This document shows, one piece after another, positions 1-2,801 of a stretch of 5,591 nucleotides of DNA. Made by a program: the position numbers and the translations under genes. Positions within the stretch are counted from its first letter, which is position 1. The number at the start of each line of letters is the position of its first letter. Source of the DNA: Thermodesulfobacteriota bacterium (GTDB lineage Bacteria > Desulfobacterota > DSM-4660 > Desulfatiglandales > HGW-15); assembly GCA_025454125.1 (NCBI GenBank), contig JALOPA010000180.1:1-5591 (forward strand), read 5' to 3'. The notes below the pieces were generated by a model, which worked only from the letters and a program-made list of their open reading frames with translations, was not told the DNA's origin and ran no database searches.

Positions 1-89
1 AGATCCAGGACCACACTGTGAAAGACGGGAAGATCGATCCCGCCTTTTTCAAGTCTTTCTTCGATCAACTGTACCAAAGGCTTTCCCAT
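1..89 (-). CDS. Start of an HDOD-like signalling protein (partial, runs off the left edge)
   Basis: Only the first 29 codons are visible, beginning at an ATG at 89-87 and read leftwards. The peptide starts MGKPLVQLIEERLEKGG and continues IDLPVFHSVVLD. The 'lP.(f/l)..v.l.l' pattern after a short charged helix resembles the opening of HDOD domains (typically LPxLPxVxxxLL), a catalytically inactive relative of HD phosphohydrolases used in bacterial signalling. The start is well supported: a GGGGAG ribosome binding site lies 8 bases upstream, inside the last codons of the ATPase gene, and only two bases separate the ATPase stop from this ATG. The gene is therefore almost certainly co-transcribed with the ATPase and probably translationally coupled to it. 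The gene itself is a confident call; the HDOD assignment rests on about a dozen residues and on family context (HDOD genes next to GspE/PulE-type ATPases), so it is tentative. HD-GYP or another helical regulatory domain is possible. Confidence 0.6.
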   Translation of the reverse strand, partial: MGKPLVQLIEERLEKGGIDLPVFHSVVLD

Positions 90-91
90 GA

Positions 92-2125
92 TCAGATCTC
101 CCCAATCAGTCGGTGAATTTGGTCCAGAGGGCGAGGGGGATCGAGGAGGGGCAGGTTCCGCAGCACCTCGGGAATGCTGGTGATTCCTCTTGCCGCTTTC
201 ACGATTCCATCCTCCAGAAGAGTGACCAATCCGGTAGTCTCCACACTGATCCGCCGGATCGCATAGGATGTCTTGCGCTTTCGAATCGCCTCCTTGACAT
301 GTTCGTTGAGGATCAAGATCTCGAAGATGCCGGTGCGGCCCTGGTATCCTGTGTAGCTGCATCGGCTGCACCCTGCTCCAATGCTGAAGCTGTAGCCCTG
401 GATGCTCTGAGGCTCGTATTGCAGCCGCCGCAGGTCCTTGGCCGAAGGGAGGTAGCTCTTGCGGCAGTGGGGGCAAACCCTCTTGATCAAACGCTGGGCG
501 AGGACGCACACTACGGTGGAGGAGATGAGAAACGCCTCGATGTCCATGTTCATGAGCCGCAGCAGGCCTCCAATGCTGTCCTCGGTATGAAAGGTGGTCA
601 GGACCTTGTGTCCCGTGAGCGCCGCCTGGATTGCGCTTTCAGCAGACTGCTTGTCCCTGATTTCACCGAGGATGATGATGTCCGGGTCCTGTCTCAGGAT
701 GTGGCGAAGCGACTCCTCGAAGGTGAGACCGATTTTGGGATCAATAGGACATTGAGAAATCCCCTCGATCACGTATTCCACGGGTTCTTCCGCCGTAATG
801 ATGCTCGTATCCACCCGGTTGCAGTGGTTGATCGATGCATACAGCGTGGTCGTCTTGCCAGATCCCGTGGGGCCCGTGATAATGACCACTCCGGTCGGGA
901 GTTCGAGCACTTCCTCGACAAAGCGATCCAGGACCTTTGCGCCCATTCCAAGGTCTCCGACCTTGTAGAGTCCGGCTTTTCGAGTGAGCAGACGCATCAC
1001 GACCTTTTCCCCGAAGATGGTCACATAGAAGGAGGCGCGGATGTCCACGCTCTGTTCAGCGGCGCCCGGCTCAAAGAGAATTCGGCCGTCCTGGTGCCGG
1101 CGTTTTTCCGCGATGTTAGCCTTCGCCATGACCTTGATCCGGGCCACGATGGAGGCGTGCAGGTCTCTGGGGAGCTCCATGTGCTGAATCAAAGAGCCGT
1201 CCTTTCGCATCCGTACCCTCGTGCGTTTTGCCAGAGGCTCAATGTGGATGTCGCTGGCTCCTGTTTTCAGGGCTTCGCTGAGCAGCTGGTTGACCAGCTT
1301 GACCACCTCGTGCTCTTCAACCTCCACTTTCTTGGAAGGGGACAGCTGGCGGTCAAAGGTGTCCAGAGATTCGCGAAGTGCGCTTTCCAGAGCAATGCAC
1401 AGGGTGAGCTTCGCGCCGAAGACCTCCTGAACCGCTGCAAGGGCGGTGCTGTCCAGGGGATCCGCCATGGCGATCCTGACGGTCCCATTCTCCTTGCCGA
1501 GGGGAAGAATCCGGTGGGTCAAAAGGAACTGCTTGGAAGCCTTCTTAGCCAGAGAGGGATCCACCATGTTCGGCCTGAGGTCCACATAGGGATAGCCCAG
1601 CTGGACGGAGAGGGCCTGGGCCAATTCGAATTCTGTGATATAGTGGTTTTCGATCAAGAGCTCGCCCAAGCGTTTCGAGCTGTTTCCCTGCCGCTGCTGG
1701 CTCAGCGTGGCCCGCAGCTGATCTTCTGAAATGTAATTCAGCTCCACAAGCAGCGACCCCAGCCGCATCCCGGTCCGGTTTTTTCTCAGGGTCTCCCGGA
1801 TCTCCGATTCCTCCACGTATCCCAACTCCCGCAGGACGGCAGACAAGCGCTTGGGCGTATCCAGTTTTTCTTGGACATTCTTGGCGTATTCGAGCTGAGC
1901 GGAGGTGATATGCCCCTCCTGAATCAGAAAACGGACAACGTCAAGAGAGAGGTCCTCGGAAGGCTGGCTGTGGGATTCTTGTTCCTTAGGTTCCTCCGCC
2001 TGCAGGATGGGGCCGTCGACGTCCTCTGAGGCCTTGATTTCTGGATGCCGAGACTGGTCCTGGGCGGGATTCTCTTGGAAACTTGTCAGGCTGATGATGC
2101 CACTGTCTTTGACCTGTTGAGCCAT
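92..2125 (-). CDS. PilB/GspE-family assembly ATPase with an extended four-repeat MshEN-like N-terminus
   Basis: This is a hexameric cytoplasmic ATPase of the type II secretion / type IV pilus class, which powers pilin or pseudopilin assembly at the inner membrane. All core motifs are visible: Walker A GPTGSGKT (418-425), Asp box TAEEPVEY (444-451), Walker B RQDPDIIILGEIRD (478-491), His box TGHKVLTTFHTED (504-516), and a tetracysteine zinc site CPHC (551-554) plus CSRC (586-589). Before them come a low-complexity acidic linker (1-60), four MshEN-like 24-residue repeats (62-175), and a GspE/PilB N-terminal domain (about 180-258). The catalytic N2 subdomain starts near 272 (VVKLVNQLLSEAL, then ASDIHIEP). 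At 677 residues it is about 100 longer than a typical PilB, and the extra length is N-terminal. The ATG at 2125 is the only reasonable start: an in-frame TAG lies just upstream and no other early start codon follows. PilB, MshE-like and GspE-like roles cannot be separated from this protein alone; no pilin, PilC or secretin gene is visible. E447 replaces the usual Asp of the Asp box. Confidence 0.95.
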   Translation of the reverse strand: MAQQVKDSGIISLTSFQENPAQDQSRHPEIKASEDVDGPILQAEEPKEQESHSQPSEDLSLDVVRFLIQEGHITSAQLEYAKNVQEKLDTPKRLSAVLRELGYVEESEIRETLRKNRTGMRLGSLLVELNYISEDQLRATLSQQRQGNSSKRLGELLIENHYITEFELAQALSVQLGYPYVDLRPNMVDPSLAKKASKQFLLTHRILPLGKENGTVRIAMADPLDSTALAAVQEVFGAKLTLCIALESALRESLDTFDRQLSPSKKVEVEEHEVVKLVNQLLSEALKTGASDIHIEPLAKRTRVRMRKDGSLIQHMELPRDLHASIVARIKVMAKANIAEKRRHQDGRILFEPGAAEQSVDIRASFYVTIFGEKVVMRLLTRKAGLYKVGDLGMGAKVLDRFVEEVLELPTGVVIITGPTGSGKTTTLYASINHCNRVDTSIITAEEPVEYVIEGISQCPIDPKIGLTFEESLRHILRQDPDIIILGEIRDKQSAESAIQAALTGHKVLTTFHTEDSIGGLLRLMNMDIEAFLISSTVVCVLAQRLIKRVCPHCRKSYLPSAKDLRRLQYEPQSIQGYSFSIGAGCSRCSYTGYQGRTGIFEILILNEHVKEAIRKRKTSYAIRRISVETTGLVTLLEDGIVKAARGITSIPEVLRNLPLLDPPRPLDQIHRLIGEI
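98..103 (-). promoter_or_regulatory. Ribosome binding site of the HDOD-like gene, inside the ATPase 3' end
   Basis: On the minus strand GGGGAG lies 8 bases before the ATG at 89-87. It sits within the final codons of the upstream ATPase gene, whose TGA stop is at 94-92. Ribosomes finishing the ATPase would terminate over or next to the next start, an arrangement typical of translational coupling. Confidence 0.7.
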
Positions 2126-2139
2126 CGGGCTGCTCTAAC

Positions 2140-2147
2140 ACCTCCTC
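2140..2147 (-). promoter_or_regulatory. Strong but distant Shine-Dalgarno of the ATPase gene
   Basis: GAGGAGGT on the minus strand is a near-perfect anti-16S match, but it ends 14 bases before the ATG at 2125-2123, longer than the usual 5 to 9. Nothing closer is convincing apart from a weak GAG. An in-frame TAG lies between the Shine-Dalgarno sequence and the ATG, so the start cannot be moved upstream in this frame. The GTG overlapping the Shine-Dalgarno sequence is in another frame. Confidence 0.6.
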
Positions 2148-2226
2148 AAAAGGGGATCGACTGAAGCGGGATCGTCCGGTCAGGACAACTCGTCGAATGT
2201 GCGAAGAACCCACCAGACACGAGGAA

Positions 2227-2243
2227 TGCAACGGCTGTGCCGC
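2227..2243 (-). promoter_or_regulatory. Candidate sigma-54 promoter facing the ATPase gene
   Basis: On the minus strand the sequence reads CGGCACA, then GCCG, then TTGCA, against the RpoN consensus TGGCACG-N4-TTGC(A/T). The invariant GG (-24) and GC (-12) are both present with exactly 10 bases between them; two flanking positions deviate (T to C, G to A). The predicted transcript would start near 2216, giving a leader of about 90 bases before the ATPase ATG. Sigma-54 control of pilus genes is well known, notably for pilA in several bacteria, so the context is plausible. The match is weaker than that of the plus-strand element. Confidence 0.55.
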
Positions 2244-2257
2244 AACCATGTTTGCCC

Positions 2258-2278
2258 CTTCCTGCGGAAGCCTTTTTT
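2258..2278 (+). terminator. Weak terminator-like hairpin with T6 tract
   Basis: CTTCC, a three-base loop, GGAAG, two C residues and then six T residues form a short intrinsic-terminator shape on the plus strand. The stem is only 5 bp, so efficiency would be low. It lies just upstream of the ATPase promoter and would act on transcription entering from the ATPase side, for instance antisense read-through. No gene on the plus strand needs it. Confidence 0.25.
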
Positions 2279-2325
2279 GCATTTCGAGACGGCGAAAGCC
2301 CTGCAACAGGCTGCGAATTCAGGCC

Positions 2326-2337
2326 TCAAGCCCTTGA
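2326..2337. repeat. Short inverted repeat upstream of the ATPase promoter
   Basis: TCAAG, CC, CTTGA is a perfect 5-2-5 inverted repeat centred about 115 bases upstream of the predicted start of the minus-strand sigma-54 transcript. The distance suits an activator site, but a repeat this short is not rare by chance. Confidence 0.3.
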
Positions 2338-2431
2338 TCCGTGTCCTGACCTGCGGCCTCGCGTTCAAAGGGTAACAGGCCGTCCGGCGTCGCGGCGTTG
2401 GGGACACCCGTCAAAATACTGACATATCGTC

Positions 2432-2458
2432 CTTTGCCGAGTCGCAGAGTCGCCAAAG
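2432..2458. promoter_or_regulatory. 27-base palindrome, candidate enhancer-binding-protein site
   Basis: The outer arms are CTTTG (2432-2436) and CAAAG (2454-2458), and pairing continues inward: 10 of 13 symmetric positions match around a centre at 2445. It also contains the tandem 8-mers GAGTCGCA and GAGTCGCC. The centre is about 130 bases upstream of the start predicted from the plus-strand sigma-54 element, within the usual range for sites bound by NtrC-type activators. No identity of the protein can be deduced. Confidence 0.45.
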
Positions 2459-2479
2459 AGAAGGAAGGTCCCGGTCTCT

Positions 2480-2588
2480 GCCTTTGACCTACACCCGTAA
2501 CCTCCCAAATTCACTCTTCGTTCAGAAGACCCATCCGGGTCCTTCAGATTGGTACGGCTCTTGCTGTTGGTATGGGAGGGTCAAAGGC
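2480..2588. repeat. Perfect 10-base inverted repeat flanking the plus-strand promoter
   Basis: GCCTTTGACC at 2480-2489 and its exact reverse complement GGTCAAAGGC at 2579-2588 bracket the sigma-54 element at 2549-2565. The right copy begins about three bases after the predicted transcription start. The core CCTTTG also appears in the arms of the 2432-2458 palindrome and, inverted, near 2366-2372, so this may be a recurrent protein-binding half-site. Confidence 0.4.
2549..2565 (+). promoter_or_regulatory. Sigma-54 promoter facing the histidine kinase
   Basis: TTGGTACG, GCTC, TTGCT matches the RpoN consensus TGGCACG-N4-TTGC(A/T) with a single mismatch (T for C after GG). The invariant GG is at 2551-2552 and GC at 2563-2564, with the required 10-base spacing. 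The predicted start is near 2576, about 225 bases before the kinase ATG. Sigma-54 promoters need an AAA+ activator, and the palindrome at 2432-2458 is a reasonable candidate site for it. Confidence 0.7.
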
Positions 2589-2801
2589 TCTGAAACGACC
2601 TCATCAAACGAGCTTGGGGGTTTTGCGGCGAGGTCTTATACCGGGTGAGGGTAGGCGCCATTGACGGGAATAGGCAAATGCTGTAGATCTCTGGCGGAAG
2701 CGGCGTGATCGCCGAAGCAGCGGCGTCAGGTTGCGCTGCGTTCCTGAGTGCGGAAGGATCCTGGAGGAAACATTCAAGGGTTTCACCTGAAGGGGGTATT
2801 C
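2576..2801 (+). other. Long, potentially structured leader of the kinase mRNA
   Basis: If the sigma-54 element is used, the kinase mRNA has a leader of about 225 bases. Possible helices are: GACCTC (2597-2602) with GAGGTC (2630-2635), with an inner AAAC/GTTT; CGGCG-TGAT-CGCCG (2701-2714), a perfect 5-bp stem with a four-base loop; GCAGCG (2717-2722) with CGCTGC (2734-2739); and a bulged TTCA(A)GG/CCTGAA (2773-2791) that ends at the Shine-Dalgarno sequence. I do not recognise a known riboswitch; the GEMM c-di-GMP core is absent. The structures may be incidental. Confidence 0.35.
2791..2796 (+). promoter_or_regulatory. Ribosome binding site of the kinase
   Basis: AGGGGG lies 5 bases before the ATG at 2802 and fixes the start. 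An in-frame GTG at 2748 is possible, since there is no stop between the two, but it has no comparable ribosome binding site. Confidence 0.7.

Larger units (their letters stand above)
2126..2801. other. Divergent intergenic regulatory region
   Basis: This 676-base stretch between the two divergent start codons has no convincing gene. Short open frames exist on both strands, but their translations are rich in Arg, Pro, Cys and Ser, resemble no family I know and lack good ribosome binding sites. I see no tRNA, rRNA, CRISPR or insertion sequence. It contains two outward-facing sigma-54-like promoters, a 27-base palindrome, a repeated CTTTG-type half-site, a weak terminator-like hairpin and a long, potentially structured leader before the kinase; these are listed separately. 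Confidence 0.75.

Noticed and set aside
113..1729. A 538-codon open frame on the plus strand, antisense to the ATPase
   Set aside because: It lies wholly opposite a gene with every catalytic motif intact, its translation resembles no family, and long antisense frames are common in GC-rich genes with strong third-position bias.
1986..2306. A 106-codon minus-strand frame overlapping the ATPase start
   Set aside because: It overlaps the real gene in another frame, the translation is low-complexity and Arg-rich, and the good Shine-Dalgarno sequence lies inside it rather than before its start.
2180..2422. Short open frames on both strands of the intergenic region (2180-2407 minus, 2237-2422 plus)
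   Set aside because: Arg/Cys/Pro-rich translations without recognisable motif or ribosome binding site, overlapping each other and the candidate promoter elements.
2661..2689. A sigma-70-like promoter (TTGACG, 17 bases, TAGATC) upstream of the kinase
   Set aside because: The -35 is good but the -10 matches only 3 of 6 positions; the sigma-54 element is far better. It remains a possible minor start.
2748..2801. An upstream GTG start for the kinase at 2748
   Set aside because: It is in frame and free of stops but lacks a good ribosome binding site, whereas AGGGGG sits 5 bases before the ATG at 2802.
2576..2801. A GEMM-type c-di-GMP riboswitch in the kinase leader
   Set aside because: The conserved GEMM core segments are absent; only generic stem-loops are present.
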